From assembly GCA_027489335.1 (NCBI GenBank), contig JAIXZX010000005.1, forward strand, positions 151,125 to 215,124: a DNA stretch of 64,000 nt, given 5' to 3'. The notes under the pieces were generated by a model. It had not been told where the DNA came from and searched no databases. It saw only the letters and a program-made list of their open reading frames with translations. Positions 17,912-27,535 of the stretch are shown here, in pieces. Both the position numbers and the translations under genes were made by a program. The DNA is from Caulobacteraceae bacterium. GTDB taxonomy: Bacteria > Pseudomonadota > Alphaproteobacteria > Caulobacterales > Caulobacteraceae. Within the stretch, counting starts at the first letter, position 1, and each line of letters opens with the position of its first letter.

Positions 17912-18567
17912 TCGAACAGATCGCCCGTGGCCGCCCGCTCCGGCGCGGGCGGCCGCGGGCGTTCGCGGGTCAGCAGGAAGAGCGCGGTCTCGGCCCGCCA
18001 GTTCTCGATGGGGCGGGCGGGATCGATATTGCGGGCCGGCTGGTCGGGGCTGACCGCGGCGCAGGCCTCGATCCGCAGACCAAGCTCGGCGCACAGCGTG
18101 GTGAAGTCCCGCAGGGTGCAGAGATGGATGTTCGGCGTCGACCACCACGGGTCGGGCAGGGCCTTGGTCTCGGGCATGCGCCCCTGGGTCAGCAGGGCCC
18201 AGCGCATCCGCCAGTGGCCGAAGTTCGGCACCGAGACCAGCGCCCGATCAGCGATCCGCATCAGCTCGGTCAGCACATGGCGCGGCTCGCGCATCTGCTG
18301 CAGGGTCTTGGACAAGATGGCGTAGTCAAACGCCTGGGTGGGGAAATGATCGAGGTCCCGGTCGCCGTCTCCCTGGACCGCGGCGATGCCCTTGGCGAGG
18401 CACGCGGCCACGCCGCTGGGACTGATCTCCAGGCCCTGGCCGTCAACGCCCTTTTCCTGGGTCAGCAGCTCCAGCAGGTCGCCCTCGCCGCAGCCGACAT
18501 CCAGCACCCGGGTGTTGGGCCGCACCAGGCGCAGGATTTCCTTGAAGTCCTCCCGAAGCGCGGTCAC
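17908..18567 (-). CDS. metW: Methionine biosynthesis protein MetW
   Basis: This 219-residue methyltransferase-fold protein has the SAM loop [15 protein letters not shown] and the MetW-typical [17 protein letters not shown] and [14 protein letters not shown]. MetW works with MetX in making acylated homoserine for methionine synthesis in alphaproteobacteria. Its ATG overlaps the metX stop by 4 bases, confirming the usual metX-metW operon. The C-terminal extension past residue 195 is Arg/Pro-rich. Confidence 0.94.
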   Translation of the reverse strand: MTALREDFKEILRLVRPNTRVLDVGCGEGDLLELLTQEKGVDGQGLEISPSGVAACLAKGIAAVQGDGDRDLDHFPTQAFDYAILSKTLQQMREPRHVLTELMRIADRALVSVPNFGHWRMRWALLTQGRMPETKALPDPWWSTPNIHLCTLRDFTTLCAELGLRIEACAAVSPDQPARNIDPARPIENWRAETALFLLTRERPRPPAPERAATGDLFD

Positions 18568-19724
18568 GCCAGACCCCGCCGGGTGGCCTGGGACTCAAAG
18601 AAGCCGCGCAGGGCCGAATGCAGCACCGGCTCCTCCAGGAAGATGGCGTCGTGGCCCTTGTCGGTCTCGATCTCGACAAAGCTCGCCCGGCAGCCCGCGG
18701 CGTTCAGGGCGCGGACGATGTCGCGGCTCTCGCCCGTGGAATAGAGCCAGTCCGACGAGAAGGAGAGCACGCAGAAGCGCACATCCCGGGCGCGGCGGAA
18801 GGCGTTGGCCAGAACGCCGCCATGGCTGGCGGCCAGGTCGAAATAGTCGAGCGCCCGGGTGATGTAGAGATAGGAGTTGGCGTCGAACCGGTCGACGAAT
18901 GAGGCGCCCTGGTAGCGGAGATAGCTCTCCACCTGGAAGTCAGGCGCATCAAAGCCCCAGGACAGGCCGTCCCGCTGCAGCTCGCGGCCGAACTTCCGCT
19001 GCAGGGCGGCTTCGGACAGATAGGTGATGTGCGCGGCCATGCGGGCCACGGCCAGGCCCTTTTCCGGGCGCACCCCGTGGGCCTCATAGGCCCCGCCGCG
19101 CCAGTCGGGATCAGCCATGATCGCCTGGCGGCCGACCTCATGAAAGGCGATGTTCTGGGCCGAGTGCCGGGCGGCCGCGGCGATACAGACCGCCGAGTGC
19201 AGCCGTTGCGGATAGTCCGCCGCCCATTGCAGCACCTGCATGCCGCCCATGGATCCGCCGACCGCGGCGAACAGGGTCTCGATCCCGAGCGCGTCGAGCA
19301 GCATGGCCTGGGCGCGGACCATGTCGGCGATGGTGATCACCGGGAAGGTCAGGCCAAAGGGCTTGCCCGTGGCCGGATCGATCGAGGAGGGGCCAGTAGA
19401 GCCCATGCAGCCGCCGACCACATTGGTGCAGATGATGAAGTAGCGGTCCGGATCGAGCGGCAGACCCGGCCCGATCACCCGATTCCACCAGCCGGGCTTG
19501 CCGGTGATGGGATGCACAGAGGCCGCATGCTGGTCGCCGGTCAGGGCATGGCAGACGAGCACGGCGTTGGATCGTTCGGCGTTCAGCCGCCCATAGGTCT
19601 TGTAGGCGATCTCCAGAGGCGCCAGCGTGGCCCCAGAGTCGAGGCGCAGGGGGGCGTCGGCCGGAAGGCGCAGAGTCCCGCCGTTGGTTTCGATGGCCGG
19701 GCTCTCAATGACCGTCTGGCTCAT
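18564..19724 (-). CDS. metX: Homoserine O-acetyltransferase
   Basis: This alpha/beta-hydrolase-fold enzyme transfers acetyl (or, in some lineages, succinyl) to homoserine. [10 protein letters not shown], the nucleophile elbow [13 protein letters not shown] and [11 protein letters not shown] (catalytic His) are all present. The ATG at 19724 gives 386 residues; a TTG six codons earlier (19742) is an alternative. I looked for a SAM-II-type riboswitch upstream, common before alphaproteobacterial met genes, and saw none. It forms an operon with metW and is divergent from the sixA-like gene. Confidence 0.94.
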   Translation of the reverse strand: MSQTVIESPAIETNGGTLRLPADAPLRLDSGATLAPLEIAYKTYGRLNAERSNAVLVCHALTGDQHAASVHPITGKPGWWNRVIGPGLPLDPDRYFIICTNVVGGCMGSTGPSSIDPATGKPFGLTFPVITIADMVRAQAMLLDALGIETLFAAVGGSMGGMQVLQWAADYPQRLHSAVCIAAAARHSAQNIAFHEVGRQAIMADPDWRGGAYEAHGVRPEKGLAVARMAAHITYLSEAALQRKFGRELQRDGLSWGFDAPDFQVESYLRYQGASFVDRFDANSYLYITRALDYFDLAASHGGVLANAFRRARDVRFCVLSFSSDWLYSTGESRDIVRALNAAGCRASFVEIETDKGHDAIFLEEPVLHSALRGFFESQATRRGLA

Positions 19725-19816
19725 GCCGCCTTGGACCGCCAAGCTCTGCGACTGTCAACCGCTTCGCGTCCGGGCGCGGTCGCGCTATGGGTTCGGCCCT
19801 GGGTTATGGAGTGGGA

Positions 19817-20320
19817 ATGCAGCGGCTGATCCTCTTGCGGCACGGCAAGGCCGAGCGCGAGTCAATGAGTGGGGACGACCACGCCCGGCGCCTGACGCCC
19901 CGCGGTCGCCGGGACGCCCTGGAGGCGGGCCAGCGCCTGGTCGATATGGGCTTTACGCCCGACCTCGCCCTGGTGTCGGACGCGGCCCGCACGCGGGAGA
20001 CCTGGGAATCCCTGCGACCTGTCTGCGACGCCTGCCAGGTTCGTATCGATCCCAGCCTCTATCATGCGGAGGCCCAGACGGTGCTGGACCGGGTGCGGGA
20101 GGCGGCGGACGGGGCGGAAACAGTCCTGGTCATCGGCCATAATCCTGGTCTGCACGAGCTGGTGCTTCGCCTGCTCATCGAGGGCGGCGCGTCTGGCGAT
20201 CTTCTGAATACGGCGCGCTCGCGCTTTCCCACCTCGGCTGCGGCGGTCTTCCTGTTCAACGGTCAGGGCAGGCCCGTCTATGACGGCCTGATGATGCCCC
20301 CGCGCGGAGGTTATGATTGA
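19817..20320 (+). CDS. Phosphohistidine phosphatase SixA-like protein
   Basis: The 167-residue product belongs to the histidine-phosphatase superfamily: RHGKAE near the N-terminus has the phospho-accepting His, and VIGHNPGLHEL holds the second His. SixA removes phosphate from histidines of phosphotransfer proteins. The ATG at 19817 is preceded by GGAGTGGGA. The stop overlaps the TTG start of the DUF952 gene by 4 bases, and pyrD is likewise coupled, giving a three-gene operon. Confidence 0.87.
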   Translation: MQRLILLRHGKAERESMSGDDHARRLTPRGRRDALEAGQRLVDMGFTPDLALVSDAARTRETWESLRPVCDACQVRIDPSLYHAEAQTVLDRVREAADGAETVLVIGHNPGLHELVLRLLIEGGASGDLLNTARSRFPTSAAAVFLFNGQGRPVYDGLMMPPRGGYD

Positions 20321-20658
20321 CTAGGATCTATAAGATCCTGCCGCGCACCGCCTGGACGCAGGCGCAGGCGGCCGGCGTGTTCGAGGGTTCCCCCGTCGAT
20401 CTGACGGACGGCTATATCCACTTCTCCACCGCCGCCCAGGCCCAGGAGACCGCCCGTCGGCACTTCGCCGGCCAGAGTGATCTGGTGGTGCTCGAGCTCG
20501 ACGTCGCCGAGCTGGGAGAGGCCATCGTCTGGGAGCCCTCCCGGGGCGGAGACCTGTTTCCCCATCTTTACGGCGCGCTGGATACGGCCCGGGTGAAGGC
20601 GGTGCGTGAGGCGCCCCTCGGCCCGGACGGGATCCCGCGCCTGGAAGGCCTTACATGA
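20317..20658 (+). CDS. DUF952 domain-containing protein
   Basis: The 113-residue protein shows the DUF952 pattern: YKILPRTAWTQAQ at the start, DGYIHFSTAAQAQETARRHF in the middle and FPHLYGALD near the end. The fold is related to ADP-ribosyltransferase-like domains, but no activity is established. The TTG start lies in the TTGA overlap with the previous stop, and its end overlaps pyrD by 4 bases. Confidence 0.88.
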   Translation: MTRIYKILPRTAWTQAQAAGVFEGSPVDLTDGYIHFSTAAQAQETARRHFAGQSDLVVLELDVAELGEAIVWEPSRGGDLFPHLYGALDTARVKAVREAPLGPDGIPRLEGLT

Positions 20659-21701
20659 GTCTGGTTCACGATCTGGCGGCCGGCGCCCTGCGCAGCCTGG
20701 ATCCGGAGGACGCCCATGGCCTGACCATCCGCGCCCTGCAGGCCGGCCTTGGTCCGCGCCCCCGGGGGCCGGGCGATCCGATCCTGGCGATCCGCTTCGC
20801 CGGGCTCGACCTGCCCAACTGCGTCGGTCTGGCCGCCGGGTTCGACAAGAACGCCCAGGTCTATGGCCCCATGCTGGCGGCCGGATTCGGCTTTGTGGAA
20901 TGCGGCACGGTCACGCCCCTGCCCCAGGCGGGCAATCCGCGTCCTCGCCTGTTCCGGCTGACCGAGGACAGGGCGGTGATCAACCGTATGGGCTTCAACA
21001 ATGAGGGTCTGGAGGCCTTCGCCGGCCGGCTCGCCCGCCGCCAGGGCGGTGTGGTGGGCGCCAATATCGGGGCCAACAAGGATTCAGAAGACCGTGTCGG
21101 CGACTATGTCACCGGCCTGCGGAGGCTTTGGGGGCTCGCCTCCTATTTCACCATCAACATCTCCTCGCCCAATACGCCGGGCCTGAGGGCCCTGCAGACG
21201 AAGGACGCTCTGGAAGAGTTGCTCGGCCGCCTGGCCGAGGCTCGCGACGCCCTGCCGCCGGAGGGCAAGGTCCCCATGTTCCTGAAGGTGGCGCCCGATC
21301 TGGAGCCCGCCGAGGTGGAGGCCATCTGCGACGTGGTGGCGGCTGCTGAACTGGATGCGGTGATCGTGTCCAACACCACCATCTCGCGACCGCCCCTGAA
21401 TTCCGCCCAGGCGAGTGAGGCGGGCGGCCTGTCCGGCGCGCCGCTGATGGACCTGTCCACCCGGACCCTGCGCCTGTTCCACCAGGCCGCCGACGGGCGG
21501 TTCCCCCTGGCCGGGGCCGGGGGAGTCAGCTCCGGCGCCGACGCCTACGCCAAGATCCGCGCCGGCGCGTGTGTGGTGCAGCTCTATTCCGCCCTGGTGT
21601 TTTCTGGGCCGGGTCTGGTGGGGCGGATCAAGACCGATCTCGCCGCCCGGCTGCGGGCCGACGGCTTTTCCTCCACCGCCGAGGCGGTGGCGACGGCGTG
21701 A
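20655..21701 (+). CDS. pyrD: Dihydroorotate dehydrogenase (quinone), class 2
   Basis: This 348-residue FMN enzyme oxidises dihydroorotate to orotate with quinone in pyrimidine synthesis, at the inner membrane. The class 2 features are the N-terminal helix pair, AAGFDKNAQ, NRMGFNNEG, the FTINISSPNTPGLR segment with the catalytic Ser, and the FMN phosphate loop GAGGVSSG. It is the third gene of the sixA-like/DUF952/pyrD operon. Confidence 0.95.
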   Translation: MSLVHDLAAGALRSLDPEDAHGLTIRALQAGLGPRPRGPGDPILAIRFAGLDLPNCVGLAAGFDKNAQVYGPMLAAGFGFVECGTVTPLPQAGNPRPRLFRLTEDRAVINRMGFNNEGLEAFAGRLARRQGGVVGANIGANKDSEDRVGDYVTGLRRLWGLASYFTINISSPNTPGLRALQTKDALEELLGRLAEARDALPPEGKVPMFLKVAPDLEPAEVEAICDVVAAAELDAVIVSNTTISRPPLNSAQASEAGGLSGAPLMDLSTRTLRLFHQAADGRFPLAGAGGVSSGADAYAKIRAGACVVQLYSALVFSGPGLVGRIKTDLAARLRADGFSSTAEAVATA

Positions 21702-21775
21702 GGCCGACGCCACCCGCCAGGGCAGGGTCCAACAGTCGCGTTGCCCAAAGGCCCGGCGTGCATTAACGGACAGGC

Positions 21776-23281
21776 ATGGTGGAGCCCTCCTCGCCACCGC
21801 AGCCCTCAGGCCCCCTCAGGCGCGGCTTCCTCTGGCCGGGCGGCCTTTCTGCTCGCCTGCTGATCCTGACCAGCCTGTTCGTCCTGTTCGGCGGCGCCCT
21901 GGTGGTGCCTCCGACCCTGGCGGCGTTCGAGGAGCAGTGGCTTCTGGACCGGGTGCGGGCCGCCGAACTGGCCTCCCTCGCCACCGAGGTCGCCCCCGAC
22001 GTGGTGGTCAGCGAGCAGCTGTCCTCCGACCTGCTGGAGGTGGCCGGGGTCGAGTGGGTGGCCATCCAGAGCGATGGGGTTCGACGCCTTGTCCTGCGGG
22101 GCAACAATCTGAACCGCACCCCCTATCTGGTGGATCTGCGCGACCAGGCGGTGGCCTCGTGGCTCGCCGCCCCCTTCCAGACCCTGTTCGGGGGCGAGGG
22201 GCGCATGGTCCGCGTGGTGGCCGAGCCGCGCTTCCGCGACGCCGAGTTTATCGAGATCGTCGCCCCCGACGCCGAGCTTCGCCAGGAACTGACCGCCTAT
22301 CTCTGGCGGCTGATCGCCGTGACGACCTTCGTCTCGGCCATGGCCGGCGGACTGGTCTATCTGTCCCTCAACCTGTTCCTGGTGCGGCCCATGCAGCGGA
22401 TCACCCGGGGGATGGAGCTGTTCCGCGCCGATCCCGACGATCCGCGGGCCAGCGTCAGGCTGTCTGGCCGCCGGGATGAGATCGGGCGCGCGGAGGTGGA
22501 ACTGGCCCTGATGCAGGGGGATCTGCGCGCCGCCCTGAACGCCCGCGCCCGGCTGGCGGCCCTGGGCGAGGCCGTCGCCAAGATCAATCACGACCTGCGC
22601 AACATGCTGACCAGCGCCCAGATCGCCTCGGAGCGGCTGGCGGCCTCGGCTGACCCCGATGTCAGCCGCGCCCTGCCCCGGCTGGAGCGGGCCCTCGACC
22701 GGGCCGTGAAGCTGGCTTCCCACGTGCTGACCTATGGCAAGACCCAGGAGTCGCCGCCGGAGGCCCGTCCGGTGGCGGTGGGCGAGGCCGTTATCATGGC
22801 GGCCGAGGAGGCGCGCCTGAGCGACGAGGGCGTGCGGCTGGTCTCCACCCTGTCAGAGGCCGATCAGGTTCTGGCCGATCCCGACCAGTTGCACCGGATC
22901 CTGGTCAATCTGATGCGCAACGCCCGCGAGGCGATCGAGCAGCAGGCGGGCCGCGTCGGCGGGGGTATCACCGTCAGCCTGGAGCAGGCCGACGGCGAGA
23001 GCCGCCTGCGTCTGGCCGACAATGGTCCCGGCGTGCCGGCCCGGGTGCGAGAGCACCTCTTTCTGCCGTTCAGCGGGTCTGGCCGGGCCGATGGAGCGGG
23101 CCTTGGCCTGGCCATCGCCCGGGAGTTGGCCCAGGGCCACGGCGGCGACCTGACCCTGGCCTCTACCGGCCCGGAGGGCTCAGTGTTCGAACTGCGCCTG
23201 CCAGGGGCGCCCGCGGCGATCGCCCCGGCCCCTGCGCCCAAGCGACCGCGCAGGGCCGCAGCGGCCAAGCGCGGCGCCTGA
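21776..23281 (+). CDS. Sensor histidine kinase (orphan)
   Basis: The 501-residue product has a membrane helix at about 27-48, a periplasmic sensor region of about 130 residues, a second helix at about 180-200, and a HAMP-like linker. The dimerisation domain has the phospho-accepting His in AKINHDLRNML near residue 275. The ATPase domain shows the N box NLMRNAREAIEQ, G1 LADNGPGVP and G2 GAGLGLAIA. The tail is Pro/Lys/Arg-rich. No response-regulator gene is adjacent, so its partner is encoded elsewhere. The stimulus is unknown. Confidence 0.9.
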   Translation: MVEPSSPPQPSGPLRRGFLWPGGLSARLLILTSLFVLFGGALVVPPTLAAFEEQWLLDRVRAAELASLATEVAPDVVVSEQLSSDLLEVAGVEWVAIQSDGVRRLVLRGNNLNRTPYLVDLRDQAVASWLAAPFQTLFGGEGRMVRVVAEPRFRDAEFIEIVAPDAELRQELTAYLWRLIAVTTFVSAMAGGLVYLSLNLFLVRPMQRITRGMELFRADPDDPRASVRLSGRRDEIGRAEVELALMQGDLRAALNARARLAALGEAVAKINHDLRNMLTSAQIASERLAASADPDVSRALPRLERALDRAVKLASHVLTYGKTQESPPEARPVAVGEAVIMAAEEARLSDEGVRLVSTLSEADQVLADPDQLHRILVNLMRNAREAIEQQAGRVGGGITVSLEQADGESRLRLADNGPGVPARVREHLFLPFSGSGRADGAGLGLAIARELAQGHGGDLTLASTGPEGSVFELRLPGAPAAIAPAPAPKRPRRAAAAKRGA

Positions 23282-23285
23282 CGTC

Positions 23286-25055
23286 TCAGAAGCCCCGCGC
23301 GACGCCTTCGCGCCTGGGATCGGCGCCGCCGTCCAGGCCATCTGGGGTGACCATGAATCCATGCAGGCCGGAGCCCTCGCCGCCGACCGAGGTGAAGGTC
23401 ACCCCGCGGGCGGTCAGGCCCTCAATGACCTCGGGGTCGAACTTGTCGCCCTCGGCGGCGTAGGAGGTCCCCCGGGCGATCAGGTTGGGCAGGGCGAGCG
23501 CCTCCTGCACCGGCAGCTTCCAGTCCAGCATGCCCACCAGGGCCTTCAGATTATAGGCCAGGATCGAGGTCCCGCCGGGGGAGCCCACGGCGCCCAGGAG
23601 CTTGCCCTCGGAATCCAGGATGATGGCCGGGGCCATGGAGGAGCGAGGCCGCTTGCCGCCGGCGATGGCGTTGGCCGCCGGCGTCCCGTCGGCGTTGATC
23701 GGCGCGAACGCGAAGTCGGTGAGCTGGTTGTTGAGGAAGAAGCCGCCGACCATCCGGCCTGAACCGAAGATGCTCTCCACCGTGGTGGTCATGGAGACGG
23801 CGTCCCCTTGGGCGTCCACCACCACGAAGTGCGAGGTGCCCGACACTTCCCGGGTGGTGTCGGGCGCGCGGATGCCGGCGCCTCGGGGCGTTCCTGGCTG
23901 CGGCGCCGGCCCGGCCATGGGGCCGATCAGGGCGGCGCGGGCGGTCAGATAGGCCTTGTCCAGCAGGCCCTCGGTGGGGACCTCCACGAAGTCCGGATCG
24001 CCCATGTAGCGGTCGCGGTCGGCGTACATCAGCCGACTGGCCTGGGTGAACAGGTACCAGCCCTGCGCCGAGTTCGGATGATCGGCGATGGCGGTGTTTT
24101 CCAGGATGCCGAGGCCTTCCAGCACGGCGGGGCCGCCGGACGGGGCGGGCGGGGTGCAGACCACATAGATGCGGTAAGGCCGGCACAGGGCTTCGGATTT
24201 CTTCGGCTCATAGCCCGCCAGATCCTCCAGGGTCATGACCCCAGGCAGGTCGCCCTCGGTGACCTTGGCGACGATGGCCCGGGCGATTTCGCCCTCCAGA
24301 AGGGCGTCGGGGCCCTCGGCGGCGATCTTGCGCACGGTGGCGGCGTAGGCGGGGTTCCGCAGCCGGTCGCCCGCCTGGTAGCGGGTCCCGTCGGGCTTGG
24401 TGAAATAGGCCGTGGCGTCGGGCGACTTCGCCTGGGGGGCGCGGCCGACGATCATCTCGGCCAAGCGCGGGCTGACGATGAAGCCTTCATCGGCCAGGCG
24501 TTCTGCCGCGCCGAACAGCTGGCGCCATTCCAGGTTCCCGTGCTCGGCCTGGGCCATGTGCAGCATGGCCACCGCGCCCGGCGCGCCGGTGGAACGGCCG
24601 CTGAGCAGCACCTGGAAGAAGGGCAGGGGCTTGCCATCGGCGTTCAGGAACATGTCCGGCGTGGCCGCCGCCGGCGCGGTTTCGCGGCCGTTATAGGCGC
24701 TGACGGTCCCGGTTTCGGCGTCGTAATGGACGAGGAAGGCGCCGCCACCGAGGCCCGAACTCTGCGGCTCCACCAGGCCGAGCACGGCCTGCACCGCGAC
24801 GGCGGCGTCCACCGCCGAGCCGCCGGCCCGAAGCACCTCAAGTCCAGCCTCAACCGCCAGGGGATTGGCCGCCGACACCATCACCTGCCCCTGAGCGGCG
24901 CTGGCCTGGGGCGGGGACGGGCCTTCGGTCGCCTGAGACAGGGGCGCGCAGGCCGTGGCCAGCAGCAGCAGGGCCGGGACCAGGGCGGGGGCGAGGCGGG
25001 CGAGGGGACGCGAAAAGGAGGAGGACACAGCGCTCCGGGGACTGGCTTGGATCAT
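23286..25055 (-). CDS. ggt: Gamma-glutamyltransferase
   Basis: This 589-residue N-terminal-nucleophile hydrolase cleaves gamma-glutamyl bonds of glutathione. The autoprocessing Thr is in GTSHFVVVDAQGDAVSMTT near residue 400; downstream GGKRPRSSMAPA and GSPGG form the substrate and oxyanion regions. The N-terminus is a signal sequence ending LLLATAC, a plausible lipobox, so it may be a periplasmic lipoprotein. AAGGTGG precedes the ATG. The end lies 4 bases from the end of the convergent histidine kinase. Confidence 0.94.
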   Translation of the reverse strand: MIQASPRSAVSSSFSRPLARLAPALVPALLLLATACAPLSQATEGPSPPQASAAQGQVMVSAANPLAVEAGLEVLRAGGSAVDAAVAVQAVLGLVEPQSSGLGGGAFLVHYDAETGTVSAYNGRETAPAAATPDMFLNADGKPLPFFQVLLSGRSTGAPGAVAMLHMAQAEHGNLEWRQLFGAAERLADEGFIVSPRLAEMIVGRAPQAKSPDATAYFTKPDGTRYQAGDRLRNPAYAATVRKIAAEGPDALLEGEIARAIVAKVTEGDLPGVMTLEDLAGYEPKKSEALCRPYRIYVVCTPPAPSGGPAVLEGLGILENTAIADHPNSAQGWYLFTQASRLMYADRDRYMGDPDFVEVPTEGLLDKAYLTARAALIGPMAGPAPQPGTPRGAGIRAPDTTREVSGTSHFVVVDAQGDAVSMTTTVESIFGSGRMVGGFFLNNQLTDFAFAPINADGTPAANAIAGGKRPRSSMAPAIILDSEGKLLGAVGSPGGTSILAYNLKALVGMLDWKLPVQEALALPNLIARGTSYAAEGDKFDPEVIEGLTARGVTFTSVGGEGSGLHGFMVTPDGLDGGADPRREGVARGF

Positions 25056-25132
25056 GGCGCCACCTTAGCGGGGATGGCGTGGACAACAACCGTTGGGCTG
25101 TGTCACCCAGCCAGAAGGGAGATCCTGCCGCC

Positions 25133-26206
25133 ATGACGTCATCCGCCGCCCAGCCTGCCGCCCCCCGCCCGGTCGACGACCGTCCAGGGATCGCCCGCCC
25201 CGGTCGGCGCAACCTGATCACCGACGTGCCGGGCCTGAAGGTGGGCCAGGCCCATGGCGCCGCCGCGCGCACCGGCGTCACCGTCATCCTGCCCGACGAC
25301 CGCGCCGTGGCCGCCTGCGACGTCCGGGGCGGCGGCCCCGGCACCCGGGAGACCGACGCCCTGGACGCCCACAATCTGGTCGAGGCCATCGATGCGGTGG
25401 TGCTCTCAGGGGGCTCGGTCTATGGCCTGGCCGCGCCGGACGGGGTCTGCGCCTGGCTGGGCGCGCAGGGGCGGGGCTATGGCCTGACCGCCAATCCCGC
25501 CGTGCCGCCCTCGCCGGTGGTGCCGGCCGCCATCCTGTTCGACCTGGCCAATGGCGGCGACAAGGCCTGGGGCGAAACCCCTCCCTATCGCGCCCTGGGC
25601 CGGGAGGCGGCGCTCGCCGCCGCCCTCGATTTCGAGCTGGGGACGGCCGGGGCGGGCTATGGCGCCATGGCGGGCCAGTTGAAAGGCGGGACGGGCTCGG
25701 CCTCGGCGGTCACTGCTGACGGATTCACCGTGGGGGCGGTGGTGGCGGTCAACAGCTTCGGCGCCGTCACCGCGCCTGGCGGACGGACCTTCTGGGCCGC
25801 CCCCTTCGAGATGGGGGACGAGTTCGGCGGGCTGGGCGCGGCCGGCCTGATCGGCGCCGGCGATGACTGGGGCCTGGCCAAGGCCGATCCCCAGGCCCGC
25901 ACCAACACCACCATCGCCTGCGTGGCCACAGACGCTGTCCTGACGCCCGCCCAGGCCCGGCGGGTGGCCGTCATGGCCCAGGACGGACTGGCCCGCGCCA
26001 TCCGGCCTATCCACGCCCCCTTCGACGGGGACGTGGTCTTCGCCCTCTCCACCGGCCAGAGGCCGCTCGGCGAGCGTCCGGACTTCCAGATCGCCCGCCT
26101 GGGCGCCCTGGCCGCCGACGTCCTGGCCCGCGCCGTGGCCCGCGGCGTCTATGCCGCTACGCCCTGGCCCGACGCCCCAGTGCGCTGCTGGCGGGACCTC
26201 GCCTAG
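25133..26206 (+). CDS. P1-family (DmpA/NylC-like) aminopeptidase or hydrolase
   Basis: The ATG at 25133 follows AGAAGGGAGA. The 357-residue protein belongs to the self-cleaving P1/S58 family: ITDVPGLKVGQAH, RGGGPGTRETDAL and LSGGSVYGLAA in the alpha part, then the NTTIACVATDAVL region that holds the expected autocleavage Thr/Ser and the nucleophile of the beta chain. Members include DmpA aminopeptidase and NylC oligoamide hydrolase; the substrate cannot be told. It is divergent from ggt. Confidence 0.88.
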   Translation: MTSSAAQPAAPRPVDDRPGIARPGRRNLITDVPGLKVGQAHGAAARTGVTVILPDDRAVAACDVRGGGPGTRETDALDAHNLVEAIDAVVLSGGSVYGLAAPDGVCAWLGAQGRGYGLTANPAVPPSPVVPAAILFDLANGGDKAWGETPPYRALGREAALAAALDFELGTAGAGYGAMAGQLKGGTGSASAVTADGFTVGAVVAVNSFGAVTAPGGRTFWAAPFEMGDEFGGLGAAGLIGAGDDWGLAKADPQARTNTTIACVATDAVLTPAQARRVAVMAQDGLARAIRPIHAPFDGDVVFALSTGQRPLGERPDFQIARLGALAADVLARAVARGVYAATPWPDAPVRCWRDLA

Positions 26207-26229
26207 AGCCTCCGTTGGGGGGCTGATCA

Positions 26230-26246
26230 GGGAAATCGCTTTTCCC
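26230..26246 (+). terminator. Weak hairpin after the P1 peptidase gene
   Basis: GGGAAA and TTTCCC pair across a 5-base loop 24 bases after the stop codon. The stem is short and no clear T-run follows. Confidence 0.3.
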
Positions 26247-26258
26247 CCATTCGCCGGC

Positions 26259-26287
26259 TTGAACTTTCCCAAAAGGCCGACTAGGTT
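26259..26287 (+). promoter_or_regulatory. Promoter of the tRNA-Arg gene
   Basis: TTGAAC and TAGGTT are separated by 17 bases, and the tRNA begins 25 bases after the -10 box. Spacing and match to the housekeeping consensus are reasonable. Confidence 0.5.
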
Positions 26288-26312
26288 CCGCGCCCTTGCC
26301 GTAAGGCACTGC

Positions 26313-26389
26313 GCGCCCGTAGCTCAGCTGGATAGAGCATCAGACTACGAATCTGAGGGTCGGACGTTCGAATCGTTCCGGGCGCGCCA
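26313..26389 (+). tRNA. tRNA-Arg (anticodon ACG)
   Basis: The 77-base gene folds as a full cloverleaf: acceptor GCGCCCG/CGGGCGC with discriminator G and encoded CCA, D-arm GCTCAGCTGGATAGAGC, anticodon stem TCAGA/TCTGA with loop CTACGAA, and T-arm with GTTCGAATC. The anticodon ACG reads CGN arginine codons after deamination to inosine. Its 3' half from base 26345 is the left copy of the direct repeat that bounds the integrated element, so the gene stays intact after insertion. Confidence 0.97.
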
Positions 26390-26397
26390 CTTCTTCC
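26345..26397. repeat. Left attachment site (attL), 53-bp direct repeat
   Basis: CTACGAATCTGAGGGTCGGA starts a 53-base stretch covering the anticodon loop to the CCA end of the tRNA plus eight bases, and it is repeated exactly at 61781-61833. The sequences differ immediately on both sides. This is the usual signature of tyrosine-integrase insertion into a tRNA gene. Confidence 0.93.
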
Positions 26398-26416
26398 CAT
26401 TGAAATCATTCGTATT

Positions 26417-27535
26417 TCAGCCTTTCTGCTGGGCCTTGGCAGGGGTGTTTTCGGCCCTGGTTTGCAGCCGGTTTGCAAATTCTGTTGCTGCTGCGTTCTC
26501 AAATTGAGCGATCGCCTGGGTCGCCAGATGCCGAGTCGGCGCCAGGTAGGTCTCCAGAATCCGGGTCGCCGTCGCCAATGAGTGCTGGGTAATCGAGGCG
26601 ATCTGCGGAACCGAGCAGCCGGCTTCCGCCAGCATGGTGACGGCTGTGCCCCGGAGATCGTGGAAGCGCAGCTCCGTGGCGCCGAGCTTTGCGGCCTTCA
26701 TGGCTGCGTCCCACTTATGACCGAAATAGCGCGGCGTGAAGCGCTTGCCTTCCTTGGTCGTGAGGATCAGAGCGCTGCGCCGCTCCATGCCATCAAGCAT
26801 CTGCCGGAGGGTCGCCGTGCAGGGGATGGAAACCAGGGGCGCCTCGCGACCATTGCGCTGGTTCTTGCCGATGCGCAGGGTGAGGCGCGCGCCATCGTAA
26901 TTGGTCCAGCAGAGGCGCCGGATGTCGCCCTGCCGAAGGCCGGTGTGGAGCGCGAGGATGAGCGCGCGCTGCATCTCAATGGGCGCCGCGGCCATGAAGG
27001 CCTCGATGTGCTCGGGCAGCCAGATCACGTCGGACCGGTTGGAGTGGTAGAGCCGCTTGAAGCCCTTCACATGGTTGGCTTCGATGCGGCCATTGTCGAA
27101 CGCCCAGCTGAGCATAGACGAGGCCGCTGACAGCCTGTTGTCGGCCTCCCGCAAGCCGGACTTGTCGGCCACCTCTGCCCGCCACGCCATGAAGTGAGAA
27201 CGCACCCGAGGATTGTTGAGCGCGGCGATCGGCATATCACCGAACTCCGCCTCCGCCGCCCTGAGCAGCCGCAGGTATTCCTTCTGCGTCCTCTCGGCCA
27301 AGGTCTTCCGGAACTCTGGGGACTGAGTGTAGGCGCGAGTCAGGCTGAGGAAGGTGCCGCGGGTATGTCGTTCGCGGGCCCAGGTCTCGGCCTCGGCGTA
27401 GGACGCGACGAAGGTGTCTGACCCTGGCTCGCCGACCAAGGGACGGTTGGTGGCGCGATGATAATAGTAGTAGCGCACCTCGCCAGTGCTCAGGGTCTTC
27501 TTGACCCGGTTGATGCCCTTTAGCCTAACGCGCAT
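26417..27535 (-). CDS. int: Tyrosine-type site-specific integrase
   Basis: The 372-residue protein has an N-terminal arm-binding region, a SAM-like core-binding domain (about 65-160) and the catalytic domain. The residues are Arg201 in HTGLRQGD, His292 and Arg295 in FHDLRGT, His318 in ITQHSL and the nucleophile Tyr330 in LETYLAP. It ends 27 bases from the tRNA gene, the normal place for an integrase using a tRNA as attB. The ATG at 27535 was chosen because the preceding gene overlaps it by 11 bases; a longer frame gains only low-quality sequence. Confidence 0.95.
   Translation of the reverse strand: MRVRLKGINRVKKTLSTGEVRYYYYHRATNRPLVGEPGSDTFVASYAEAETWARERHTRGTFLSLTRAYTQSPEFRKTLAERTQKEYLRLLRAAEAEFGDMPIAALNNPRVRSHFMAWRAEVADKSGLREADNRLSAASSMLSWAFDNGRIEANHVKGFKRLYHSNRSDVIWLPEHIEAFMAAAPIEMQRALILALHTGLRQGDIRRLCWTNYDGARLTLRIGKNQRNGREAPLVSIPCTATLRQMLDGMERRSALILTTKEGKRFTPRYFGHKWDAAMKAAKLGATELRFHDLRGTAVTMLAEAGCSVPQIASITQHSLATATRILETYLAPTRHLATQAIAQFENAAATEFANRLQTRAENTPAKAQQKG

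Noticed and set aside
14432..18148. A 1238-codon open frame on the minus strand
   Set aside because: It is the antisense shadow of the P-II and autotransporter genes in GC-rich DNA; no protein family features, while the plus strand has a signal peptide and beta-barrel.
19725..19816. SAM-II riboswitch upstream of metX
   Set aside because: The conserved pseudoknot core was not found in either orientation.
26281..26502. Minus-strand frame containing GAPGTIRTSDPQIRSL
   Set aside because: This is the well-known spurious peptide from the antisense of tRNA genes; the same false frame recurs over attR near 61700-62085.
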